Assembly: GCA_021604265.1 (NCBI GenBank)
Contig: BQIY01000197.1
Span: 1 to 5,325 of the forward strand
Direction of reading: 5' to 3'
Length of the DNA: 5,325 bases
DNA from: Nitrospirales bacterium
GTDB lineage: Bacteria > Nitrospirota > Nitrospiria > Nitrospirales > UBA8639
Position numbers and translations under genes: made by a program
The notes under the pieces: model-generated
What the model was told of the DNA's origin: nothing
Seen by the model: the letters and a program-made list of their open reading frames with translations, nothing else
The model's database searches: none
Shown here: positions 1 to 5,325 of the stretch, one piece after another
Numbering within the stretch: the first letter of the stretch is position 1
Layout of the letters: each line of letters begins with the position of its first letter

Positions 1-125
1 TGAGAAATGGCTTTATGTGTTTTTAGGAGATATGAAAACTAATTCAGAGTGGGTTGTGAGGGGTGTTGCATGCCCAAAGTGTTGAGGTGAAAAGCCTGGC
101 GGCACGGCAAGGTTGTTTCATTGAC
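1..125. other. Region downstream of the second receiver, nothing supported
   Basis: This stretch follows the stop of the last minus-strand gene. I see no terminator of quality: the best is a 3-bp GCC/GGC stem followed by four T on the minus strand (about 93-102). A 17-codon plus-strand frame at 32-85 ends in CPKC, but its AGGAG is only 2 bases from the ATG. Confidence 0.4.
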
Positions 126-590
126 TTATTGCAAACGGCTGCTGAATTCGTGTCTTGAAAATGTGTGGTGTCTGTCTATTTGAGGGGTGAGGATGTATGA
201 GAGTTCGTTCATCAGTTCTTCATCTTCGTAGGGCTTTTCCAAAATAGCCGATGCTCCAGCTCTCAGGGCCGCATCACGCAAATCGTTAGAAAGTTGTCCG
301 GTCACAAAAATAACGGGTGTTCGTTGAGTTTCCGGTCTTTCAGCTAAGCATTGGAGTAGTTCCAAGCCTGTCATGACGGGCATGTTATGGTCAGTAATAA
401 CAAGGTCGAAGTATTCGCTCTGGATAGCATTCAGGGCTTCTTCCCCATTTCCAGCTTCCTGACAATAATACCCCAGCATCTCCAGCCTTGCCCGGAGTAC
501 GTGCCGCCCACTTTCGTAATCATCTACGATCAAAATCTGTTGCTTATGACCACGTTTTTCCTCCTCACGTGATTCTTTGTATTGAGGCAT
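126..590 (-). CDS. Receiver-only (CheY-like) response regulator, possibly the second half of a double-receiver protein
   Basis: A single receiver of 154 residues from the preferred start. Site residues are Asp23-Asp24 (LIVDDYES), phosphoacceptor Asp67 (ITDHNMP), Thr97 (FVTGQ) and Lys119 (LEKPYEDEEL), followed by a normal alpha-5 and a polar tail of about 20 residues (136-154). No output domain. Start choice: AAGGA lies 5 bases before the ATG at 590; an ATG two codons earlier (596) overlaps that Shine-Dalgarno and is less likely. The first 16 residues are highly charged and look like a linker. The gene overlaps the preceding receiver by 26 bases in another frame, and its frame stays open upstream to a TGA at 672-674, through a stretch that would make the missing alpha-5 of that receiver. 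Both receivers share an RLxxLGYY motif, suggesting tandem duplication. It may be independently translated or part of a fusion. Confidence 0.85.
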   Translation of the reverse strand: MPQYKESREEEKRGHKQQILIVDDYESGRHVLRARLEMLGYYCQEAGNGEEALNAIQSEYFDLVITDHNMPVMTGLELLQCLAERPETQRTPVIFVTGQLSNDLRDAALRAGASAILEKPYEDEELMNELSYILTPQIDRHHTFSRHEFSSRLQ

Positions 591-978
591 AATCATCCTT
601 GTTGACCTTAGCCTTTCTAGGTATAAAAACCGTTGAACATTTTTGCGTAAAGCATTCAGAGTCGATTGGCTTCAAGAGATAGTCTCGAGCTCCTCGTTGC
701 ATGGCTTGCATCAGGCTATTCTTGTTGAATTCAGCCGTCATCATGATGACAGGGACTTGTGGATGTTGATCCTGTAGATATTTGAGCATCGTCAATCCAT
801 CCATAATGGGCATTTGGACATCAAGTAAAATTCCGTCTATGGCCATGGTTTCAAGCATTGCCAGACCTTCAACGCCGTTGTTGGCTGTCGTCGCGTAATA
901 TCCCAGAAAGTTCAGCCGATCCTTCAACATCAATGCGATATCCTGGTCGTCGTCGAGAACTAAAATGTGTGCAGGCAT
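565..978 (-). CDS. Receiver-only (CheY-like) response regulator with an abnormal C-terminus, possible frameshift
   Basis: A single receiver domain, 137 residues as read. The phosphorylation site is complete: Asp9-Asp11, phosphoacceptor Asp53 (LLDVQMP), Thr81 (MMTAE) and Lys103 (LLKPID). No DNA-binding or enzymatic output domain follows. Start: a GTG at 981 directly precedes the ATG at 978; AAAGG lies 7 bases before the ATG but only 4 before the GTG, so the ATG is preferred. After Lys103-Pro104 the expected amphipathic alpha-5 helix is missing; the frame reads SECFTQKCSTVFIPRK and ends at a TGA inside the next gene. In the +1 frame the same DNA encodes ALRKNVQRFLYLERLRS, a good alpha-5, and continues openly into the next receiver. 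The true product may therefore be a double-receiver protein of about 283 residues. The receiver identity is sure; the C-terminus is not. Confidence 0.8.
   Translation of the reverse strand: MPAHILVLDDDQDIALMLKDRLNFLGYYATTANNGVEGLAMLETMAIDGILLDVQMPIMDGLTMLKYLQDQHPQVPVIMMTAEFNKNSLMQAMQRGARDYLLKPIDSECFTQKCSTVFIPRKAKVNKDDYASIQRIT
584..599 (-). promoter_or_regulatory. Ribosome-binding site and start region of the second receiver
   Basis: On the minus strand AAGGA (596-600) is followed after 5 bases by ATG (588-590), inside the end of the preceding reading frame. The preceding frame stops 23-25 bases past this start, close enough for coupling by re-initiation. The signal argues that the second receiver can be made alone even if the two were once fused. 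Confidence 0.45.
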
Positions 979-1041
979 CACACTGCCTTTAATGAATAAG
1001 AGCCTTAATCACCTTGGTTGTTAATATAAACAGTCTACTGA

Positions 1042-1094
1042 ATAAGGATGTAAGGGGACTATTCGTAACAGGGTTGTATTTCATAAGGATTGTA
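1042..1094. repeat. Two direct copies of ATAAGGAT(T)GTA
   Basis: ATAAGGATGTA (1042-1052) and ATAAGGATTGTA (1083-1094) on the plus strand differ by one inserted T. Their starts are 41 bases apart, near four helical turns, and they lie 65-115 bases upstream of the first receiver gene. Spacing and place would suit a pair of operator half-sites, perhaps for the OmpR-family regulator encoded next door, but two short AT-rich copies can also arise by chance. Confidence 0.25.
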
Positions 1095-1152
1095 TAAAGA
1101 TTTCACGAGGTAGCCATCGCTCATTCTGCGGAAGTCGTAGATGTGTTCTATT

Positions 1153-1177
1153 CGGTCATCCTTTTCAAAAGGGACCG
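1153..1177. repeat. Imperfect inverted repeat (possible RNA hairpin)
   Basis: The left arm CGGTC-AT-CCTTTT (1153-1165) pairs with the right arm AAAAGGGACCG (1167-1177), apart from a two-base AT bulge; in RNA the innermost pairs would open to make the loop. It lies about 100 bases past the stop of the OmpR-type regulator. No T-run follows on either strand, so it is not a canonical intrinsic terminator. It could stabilise or process the 3' end of the operon mRNA, or be a protein-binding site. Confidence 0.4.
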
Positions 1178-1277
1178 GGTTAAGGACATCGAGGTGTTAG
1201 TGGACGGTGAGAGAAGGGGGTGGGAAGTCGCTGGACACGAAAGAACAAAGAGCCTTTTTCGTTTGCAGCAAGGTCAC

Positions 1278-1985
1278 TTATGGTTGCGGTTCTTGGGTAT
1301 CGTGAGCGAAACGATAGCCTACACCGGGATCTGTCAAAATGTACTGGGGTCGTGATGTATTGCGTTCAATTTTCTTTCTGAGCTGTCCAATAAACACTCG
1401 AAGGTATTGGGCTTGGTCCGCATACGCTTCTCCCCAAATCGCGGTGAGGAGCGTTCGGTGTGTCAGAACTTTTCCTGTGAATTGAATCATATATTTCAGT
1501 AGATCATATTCTGTCGGAGTGAGTTTGATTGGTTCGTCATTCAACCGTACTTCACGCCGCTCAAAGTTGATCGTGAGGGTCCCACTTTTGAATACTGGTT
1601 CGGTACCGGGGACCATGACGGTTCGACGAAGAGCCGATCTGACCCTTGCGGTTAATTCTTCCATGCCAAAAGGTTTGGTCACATAATCATCAGCTCCGGT
1701 CTCAAGAGCTTCAACCTTTTTTTGTTCGTTGCCAATGGCTGAGAGAACAATAATAGGGACCGGAGATTGCAGCCGAATCCGGCGGGTGAGTTCAATCCCG
1801 TTCATCGTTGGCAGAATGAGGTCGATAATGACGACATCCGGCTGTCGTTGGGCGATAGCCTCTAATGCTTCTTCTCCAGACGCAGCCGTGATGACGGCGT
1901 AGCCCTTATTCTCCAAATTAACTTGCAACGAACGCCGAATTTGTGGTTCATCATCCACCACTAAAATTCGGGCACCTTGACTCAT
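1278..1985 (-). CDS. OmpR/KdpE-family DNA-binding response regulator
   Basis: A 235-residue transcription factor, the expected partner of the kinase it overlaps by 4 bases. The N-terminal receiver (about 5-120) shows the complete phosphorylation site: acidic Asp11 and Asp12, phosphoacceptor Asp55 (IIDLILP), Ser82 in the Thr/Ser switch position and Lys104 in TKPFGMEEL. A short linker leads to an OmpR/PhoB winged helix (about 131-227) with LTPTEYDLL, the recognition-helix region around 190-205 (Q-Y-L-R-V-F-I-x-Q-L-R-K-K) and the C-terminal wing GVGYRF. Length is normal for the family. The receiver sequence, especially DDEPQIRRSL and DDYVTKPFGMEEL, is close to KdpE. Because no kdp transport genes are in view and the kinase has a different sensor, I do not assign the symbol kdpE. 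Targets are unknown; an operator in the operon's own leader is possible but not identified. Confidence 0.93.
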   Translation of the reverse strand: MSQGARILVVDDEPQIRRSLQVNLENKGYAVITAASGEEALEAIAQRQPDVVIIDLILPTMNGIELTRRIRLQSPVPIIVLSAIGNEQKKVEALETGADDYVTKPFGMEELTARVRSALRRTVMVPGTEPVFKSGTLTINFERREVRLNDEPIKLTPTEYDLLKYMIQFTGKVLTHRTLLTAIWGEAYADQAQYLRVFIGQLRKKIERNTSRPQYILTDPGVGYRFAHDTQEPQP

Positions 1986-4969
1986 ACGTCACCTTGCACT
2001 TTGTGCCGTCCTTCAAGGGTAAAGCTGACCATGGCTTCAGTTAATGGGACCGTAAAAGTCATTGTGACTTCTGTTCCCTTTGACGTAGCCCAAATCCGTC
2101 CCCCATGGGCCTCGATGATCCCTTTGCAAATGGCTAAGCCCAGCCCTGTGCCTCTGATGGGCTGTGTGTACAATATTTGCCGACGATAAAAACGTTCGAA
2201 GATACGCTCGACATCTTGAGGGAGAAGAGGGTCTCCTGTGTTAGAGACTTTGACTTCAATATGGTGTTCCTCAGTGCAGACCTCTATTTGAATCGACGAG
2301 TTTGGCGTGGAATATTTTATGGCATTATCGAGTAAATTGATAAGGACTTGTTGTATTTCCACTGCGTCGACAAACACTGGAGGGAGATTGTCAGGAATCG
2401 AGACCTTGATGTTCCGGACTTCTAATGTCGATTCTGTGCGGCGGATCGCACCTTCAATTAGATCTTCCAGAAGATGCCATTCCTGATGTGGGATGAGCGT
2501 GCCGGCTTCAATTTGCGACATATCTAACAGATTATCAACCAAACGACTCATATAATTGATTTCCTTGTCCACTCCAGTAAGAAATTCTTGCTGGAGTGAG
2601 GTCATTCCGTTCGGTGTGTTCCCTAAAATCGTGGAGACTGACGTTTTCATGGCAGTAAGAGGCGTCCGCAATTCATGAGAGACCGATGAGAGCAAGGCTG
2701 ACTTGAGCGCATCGCTTTGTTTCAGGGCTTCGATCCGCTTGGCCTCGCTTTCTCGCAAGCGTTCTTCGGAAAATGTTCGTTCCGTGATGTCATCGGAAAT
2801 TCCGATAATCTTCACTACGTTCTTGTTATTGTCGCGAAGCGGAATAAAGCTTTTGGAAAAAACCTTCTCTTTGCCATGCGTGGTCACCCTATACACGAAG
2901 TTGATGGGCTCGCCTTGCACGGCTTTTGTGAAATACGCACTTATGAGTTTGTGGTTGTTCTCGTCTGCCGAATGGAGATACGAGCACCCAATAACTTTCG
3001 CCTCGCTCTCAACTTCCAACATTTTCTGCCCTGCTTGATTCATTGAGCTAATTTTCCCATCGATCTCGATCTCGTGGATACAGAACGGAACGTGCTCAAC
3101 TAAAGACCGAAACCGAGCCTCGCTGGCCCGTAGTTCATTCTGGATCCGTTTATGTTCGGTGATGTCGACATTTAATCCATCGAGGTAGAGGAGTTGTCCA
3201 GTCTTATCAAAGATAAAACGGCCGCGGGCCAGAATCCATTTCTTTGTTCCATCTTTGGTGATGATTTGATGCTCATTTTCATAGGGAGTATGTTGCGCGA
3301 GGGCCTCTTGAACAATAGGCCAGACTCGCTCATTTTCCCCCGGCGCCATGAGCGTGTCGTATGTGACCTCGCCACTCAGGAGAGCTGAAGTTGGATATCC
3401 CGTGAGGTCTTCGAATCCATCGCTGCTATAAACGACGGGCCATGTTTTTTTATTGAGGCAACGATACGCAAATCCTTTCGGAAGCTGGCCCAAAATGCTA
3501 TCTGTGAGGTCCTTCCATTCTTGTAATGCTCTTTCTGTCTCCCTGCGGTCTGAAATATCCTCGCTCACAATTAAAGCGACCATTCTCCCTTTGCTAGACA
3601 CGACTCGTGCCACTTCTTTCACCCATACAATGCTTCTATCTTTTCGCTCCTTACGAAATTCCCAAGAAAAAACGAATTCAGGGGTAGCGAAACAGGTCTC
3701 CAGACGTTGCTGAAGTGGGGGTCTATCCTCTTCGACAAATAAATCGATAAACGAATGTCCTTCCAGCTCTTCAACGGCGTAGGCAAGCTGTTCTGCGCCA
3801 AACGCATTGACCGAAAGCACGATGCCTTGTATATCAACCGTGAAATACATTGACGGATTATCGTCGTACAAGGTTCGGTAGCGTTCTTCGCTTTGGCGCA
3901 GGGTCTCTTCGGCCTGCAGCCGTTCGGTAATATCTTCTGAAATCCCCAACACGTATTCCGGGGTGCCGTGTTGATCGCATACCGGAATTTTCTTGGTATG
4001 CAGGTGCCGCATTCCCTGCGATTTGGTGTGAATGACCTCATCCGGAATAGTAACCAATTGTCGGCGGGATATGGCTTCGCGATCTTTCTGTGTGAAAAAG
4101 TCAGCGACTTCTTTTGAAAAAATGTCCTGGTCATTTTTCCCGATGAATTCATTTCGGGCATATCCGGTCTGGGTTTCACTTGCTTTGTTAAACTGTATGT
4201 ACCGAAGATGTTCTGCCTCTTTGACGAACACCATGTCAGGAATATTTTCAATGACCGAATGTAAAAAGATTTCACTCTTTCGCAATGCGGTCTCGACGCG
4301 TTTCCGTTCGGCTATTTCTTTTTCGAGGTTCTTGCCGGCCCGGATACCTTGTGCGGTGACAAATATCCCCAGCAATGCCACTAAGAGTGCGATGCTGGAT
4401 TCCCATTTTACCATTGTTGCTATCTTCGATTCAGAATGAACATTTAAGAGTTTTACGGCATCATCGGCTATACTGATTGTTGCTGAATTTTGTGCGCGAA
4501 GGGTTTGAAGCTGTCGGCGAAAATCCGCATGGTTCGGCGTTAATGACAGGAGGCGGTCGGCGGACTCGGTCACGGTATCGAAGTGCTGTCGTTGCTCCTG
4601 TAATTTGAGCAAAACGGCTTGTGTTGGTACGGCGGGAACCTTGTGTAGTAGATTCGTGACGGGGTCATGGGCAACGGCCTGACCTTCTATGAGGGCATCG
4701 AGGGTCGAATGAATCAACGTTCGCGTGATCGGATAATCTGCAGCGACTTGTTGAGAGGCCAATAAGACTTCATTGATATGTTTTTGAAGGAGCATGCGCT
4801 GGTGTCCCACGATGTCAATAAGGCGCGCATTGGATTGTTCATCATGGATCGTGGTGATGGTATAGATCAGCATCCCAAGGAGCACACTCAGAAACATAAC
4901 CGTAATAATCGTAAAGCGACTCTCTAGCTTTGTCTGTTTAGTCATGTCGCTCGCAGTTCTTGGGTTCAT
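1982..4969 (-). CDS. Membrane-bound sensor histidine kinase: PilJ/NarX-like sensor, four PAS domains, KdpD-like kinase core
   Basis: A 995-residue sensor kinase that should autophosphorylate on His765 and pass phosphate to the regulator encoded next. Domains in order: TM helix about 19-41; periplasmic helical region about 42-188 with a PilJ/NarX-like motif around GHQRMLLQK (55-63); TM helix about 191-209; PAS at about 232-350 (PAS_4-like), 360-475, 487-606 (PAS_3-like) and 617-731, the first three ending in a DIT/DIS-type PAC signature and joined by LRxSExR-type coiled linkers, the fourth ending in DDITER. HisKA follows (about 753-820, H-box SHELRTP) and then an HATPase with N-box (874-887, NLLDNAIKYS), F-box (IFERFYR) and G2 box GTGLGL (940-945). 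The G1 box has Asn910 where Asp is usual, a variant known from CusS-type kinases. The core resembles KdpD, but KdpD's Usp and N-terminal domains are absent. There is no receiver domain of its own. The stop overlaps the next start as ATGA. Signal unknown. Confidence 0.93.
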   Translation of the reverse strand: MNPRTASDMTKQTKLESRFTIITVMFLSVLLGMLIYTITTIHDEQSNARLIDIVGHQRMLLQKHINEVLLASQQVAADYPITRTLIHSTLDALIEGQAVAHDPVTNLLHKVPAVPTQAVLLKLQEQRQHFDTVTESADRLLSLTPNHADFRRQLQTLRAQNSATISIADDAVKLLNVHSESKIATMVKWESSIALLVALLGIFVTAQGIRAGKNLEKEIAERKRVETALRKSEIFLHSVIENIPDMVFVKEAEHLRYIQFNKASETQTGYARNEFIGKNDQDIFSKEVADFFTQKDREAISRRQLVTIPDEVIHTKSQGMRHLHTKKIPVCDQHGTPEYVLGISEDITERLQAEETLRQSEERYRTLYDDNPSMYFTVDIQGIVLSVNAFGAEQLAYAVEELEGHSFIDLFVEEDRPPLQQRLETCFATPEFVFSWEFRKERKDRSIVWVKEVARVVSSKGRMVALIVSEDISDRRETERALQEWKDLTDSILGQLPKGFAYRCLNKKTWPVVYSSDGFEDLTGYPTSALLSGEVTYDTLMAPGENERVWPIVQEALAQHTPYENEHQIITKDGTKKWILARGRFIFDKTGQLLYLDGLNVDITEHKRIQNELRASEARFRSLVEHVPFCIHEIEIDGKISSMNQAGQKMLEVESEAKVIGCSYLHSADENNHKLISAYFTKAVQGEPINFVYRVTTHGKEKVFSKSFIPLRDNNKNVVKIIGISDDITERTFSEERLRESEAKRIEALKQSDALKSALLSSVSHELRTPLTAMKTSVSTILGNTPNGMTSLQQEFLTGVDKEINYMSRLVDNLLDMSQIEAGTLIPHQEWHLLEDLIEGAIRRTESTLEVRNIKVSIPDNLPPVFVDAVEIQQVLINLLDNAIKYSTPNSSIQIEVCTEEHHIEVKVSNTGDPLLPQDVERIFERFYRRQILYTQPIRGTGLGLAICKGIIEAHGGRIWATSKGTEVTMTFTVPLTEAMVSFTLEGRHKVQGDV
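1989..1995 (-). promoter_or_regulatory. Ribosome-binding site of the response regulator, inside the kinase gene end
   Basis: AAGGTGA on the minus strand sits 3 bases before the ATG at 1985, in the last codons of the kinase. With the ATGA stop/start overlap (1982-1985) this indicates translational coupling and near-equal production of kinase and regulator. Confidence 0.55.
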
Positions 4970-4976
4970 GCCGGAA

Positions 4977-4983
4977 TCCTTTT
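4977..4983 (-). promoter_or_regulatory. Ribosome-binding site of the histidine kinase
   Basis: AAAAGGA on the minus strand lies 7 bases before the ATG at 4969. It decides the start: the next in-frame ATG, eight codons later at 4945, has only a weak GAG ahead of it. Confidence 0.7.
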
Positions 4984-5159
4984 GAAGCCGATCGGTCTAC
5001 ATGGTGATCAAATGATGCGGTGTTTCTTCATTGATACGGTCTTACTCTTAGGAAGTGGTTGCTGAGTATCCTCCAGTCTTGGCTTTTTCTCATCATAAAC
5101 CTACTGAGAGGGGTGCGCGCAACTCTGTACATGATGATTTTGGTGCATCAAGCCGTCTA

Positions 5160-5188
5160 ATGATAAGAACAGTTTGTGCGATTGAGAA
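5160..5188 (-). promoter_or_regulatory. Candidate sigma70-type promoter for the kinase operon
   Basis: On the minus strand TTCTCA (5183-5188, four of six matches to TTGACA) and TATCAT (5160-5165, five of six matches to TATAAT) are separated by exactly 17 bases. It would give a leader of roughly 180 bases before the kinase start, which is long. This is the best pair I could find by eye upstream of the gene, but a match of this quality can occur by chance. Confidence 0.3.
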
Positions 5189-5306
5189 AAATTCACCCTG
5201 TGTATGCACTATTCGGCGTCGATGTGTTGAGAGGGCTTACAGGAAAAACTGGAAGAAAAAACGAGTCGTGATATAAAATGAGGCTGTAGACTTCGAAGGA
5301 AAGAAG

Positions 5307-5325
5307 TGGCTGGGGGACCAGGAAT
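5307..5325 (-). tRNA. 3' end of a tRNA gene, probably tRNA-Gln (partial, cut by window edge)
   Basis: Read on the minus strand, the last 19 bases fit the end of a tRNA exactly. ATT matches positions 58-60 (with conserved A58), CCTGG is the 3' strand of the T stem (with conserved C61), TCCCCCA is the 3' strand of the acceptor stem, G is the discriminator, and CCA is encoded. The acceptor stem implies a 5' strand TGGGGGA, that is a U1-A72 pair with G73, which in bacteria is the pattern of tRNA-Gln. The anticodon lies outside the window, so the isotype is inferred from the acceptor end only. The gene points the same way as the kinase gene that begins about 340 bases downstream. Confidence 0.8.

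Larger units (their letters stand above)
979..1277. other. Intergenic region between the OmpR-type regulator and the receiver genes
   Basis: About 300 bases with no supported gene. An open frame on the plus strand at 1143-1355 runs into the regulator gene and shows no family features. Just after the regulator stop (minus strand) are 6-bp arms ACGAAA/TTTCGT (1237-1242 and 1257-1262) without a T-run, and further on an imperfect inverted repeat (1153-1177). Closer to the receiver genes are an AT-rich block with a -10-like TATATT (minus strand, 1023-1028, no good -35) and two copies of ATAAGGAT. The gap suggests, without proving it, that the receivers have their own promoter. Confidence 0.45.
4970..5306. 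other. Intergenic leader between the tRNA and the kinase gene, no supported gene
   Basis: About 340 bases without a convincing coding region on either strand. The open frames here are short, lack good ribosome-binding sites and show no family signature. Visible elements are a candidate sigma70 promoter (5160-5188), a run of six T on the minus strand (5256-5261) that might mark the end of the tRNA transcript but has only a 3-bp stem before it, an 8-bp palindrome CCGATCGG (4988-4995), and the kinase Shine-Dalgarno (4977-4983). The kinase could be transcribed from its own promoter here or by read-through from the tRNA; the sequence does not decide. Confidence 0.5.

Noticed and set aside
32..85. 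A 17-codon plus-strand frame with AGGAG ahead of it and a C-terminal CPKC
   Set aside because: The Shine-Dalgarno-like sequence is only 2 bases from the ATG, the peptide is very short, and there is no promoter or family support.
551..565. Perfect AGGAGG (minus strand, 560-565) 6 bases before a GTG at 551-553
   Set aside because: The GTG is out of frame with the receiver and meets a stop after seven codons. The AGGAGG is explained by Glu codons in the charged N-terminus of the second receiver.
1143..1355. Plus-strand open frame of 70 codons
   Set aside because: It overlaps the well-supported regulator gene antisense, has no family signature and no clear ribosome-binding site.
3619..4275. Long alternative minus-strand frame of 218 codons inside the kinase
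   Set aside because: It lies wholly within the PAS-coding part of the kinase in another frame and its translation shows no domain pattern.
5028..5096. A 22-codon basic minus-strand frame in the kinase leader, possible leader peptide
   Set aside because: It has only a weak ribosome-binding site and no attenuator-like structure or codon run to suggest a regulatory leader.
5256..5270. Possible tRNA terminator: ACG/CGT stem followed by six T on the minus strand
   Set aside because: The stem is only 3 bp with a 3-base loop, too weak to call as an intrinsic terminator.
5055..5276. Plus-strand open frame of 73 codons upstream of the kinase
   Set aside because: It has no recognisable family, and it lies antisense across the candidate promoter region. 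GGAAG sits a few bases from its start codon but is not enough alone.

Overview
The window holds a signal-transduction locus with every gene on the minus strand. Reading in the direction of transcription (from high to low coordinates), there is the 3' tip of a tRNA gene, probably tRNA-Gln, cut by the window edge. A leader of about 340 bases without a supported gene follows, then a large membrane-bound sensor histidine kinase with four PAS domains. Overlapping it by 4 bases is an OmpR/KdpE-type DNA-binding response regulator. After a gap of about 300 bases come two overlapping receiver-only response regulators. The last 125 bases hold nothing I can support.

The kinase and its regulator form a standard two-component pair, translationally coupled through an ATGA overlap. 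The catalytic core of the kinase and the whole regulator read like the KdpD/KdpE lineage. The input side is not KdpD: it has a two-TM periplasmic PilJ/NarX-like helical domain followed by four PAS domains. No potassium-transport genes are visible. The pair therefore probably controls something other than Kdp, but the signal and targets cannot be read from the sequence.

The two small receivers have complete phosphorylation sites and no output domain. The main oddity is at their junction. The first receiver loses a normal final helix after its KP motif, while the +1 frame of the same DNA encodes a convincing receiver alpha-5 helix and runs without a stop into the second receiver. The pair may be one double-receiver protein split by a single-base indel, either a real mutation or a sequence error.

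Organism: a Gram-negative-type bacterium of moderate GC (roughly half, estimated by eye), with AGGA/AAGG ribosome-binding sites and a genome-encoded CCA on the tRNA. The PilJ plus multi-PAS kinase and KdpE-like regulator would suit environmental lineages rich in such systems, for example Nitrospirota or Deltaproteobacteria. This is a guess, not a determination.
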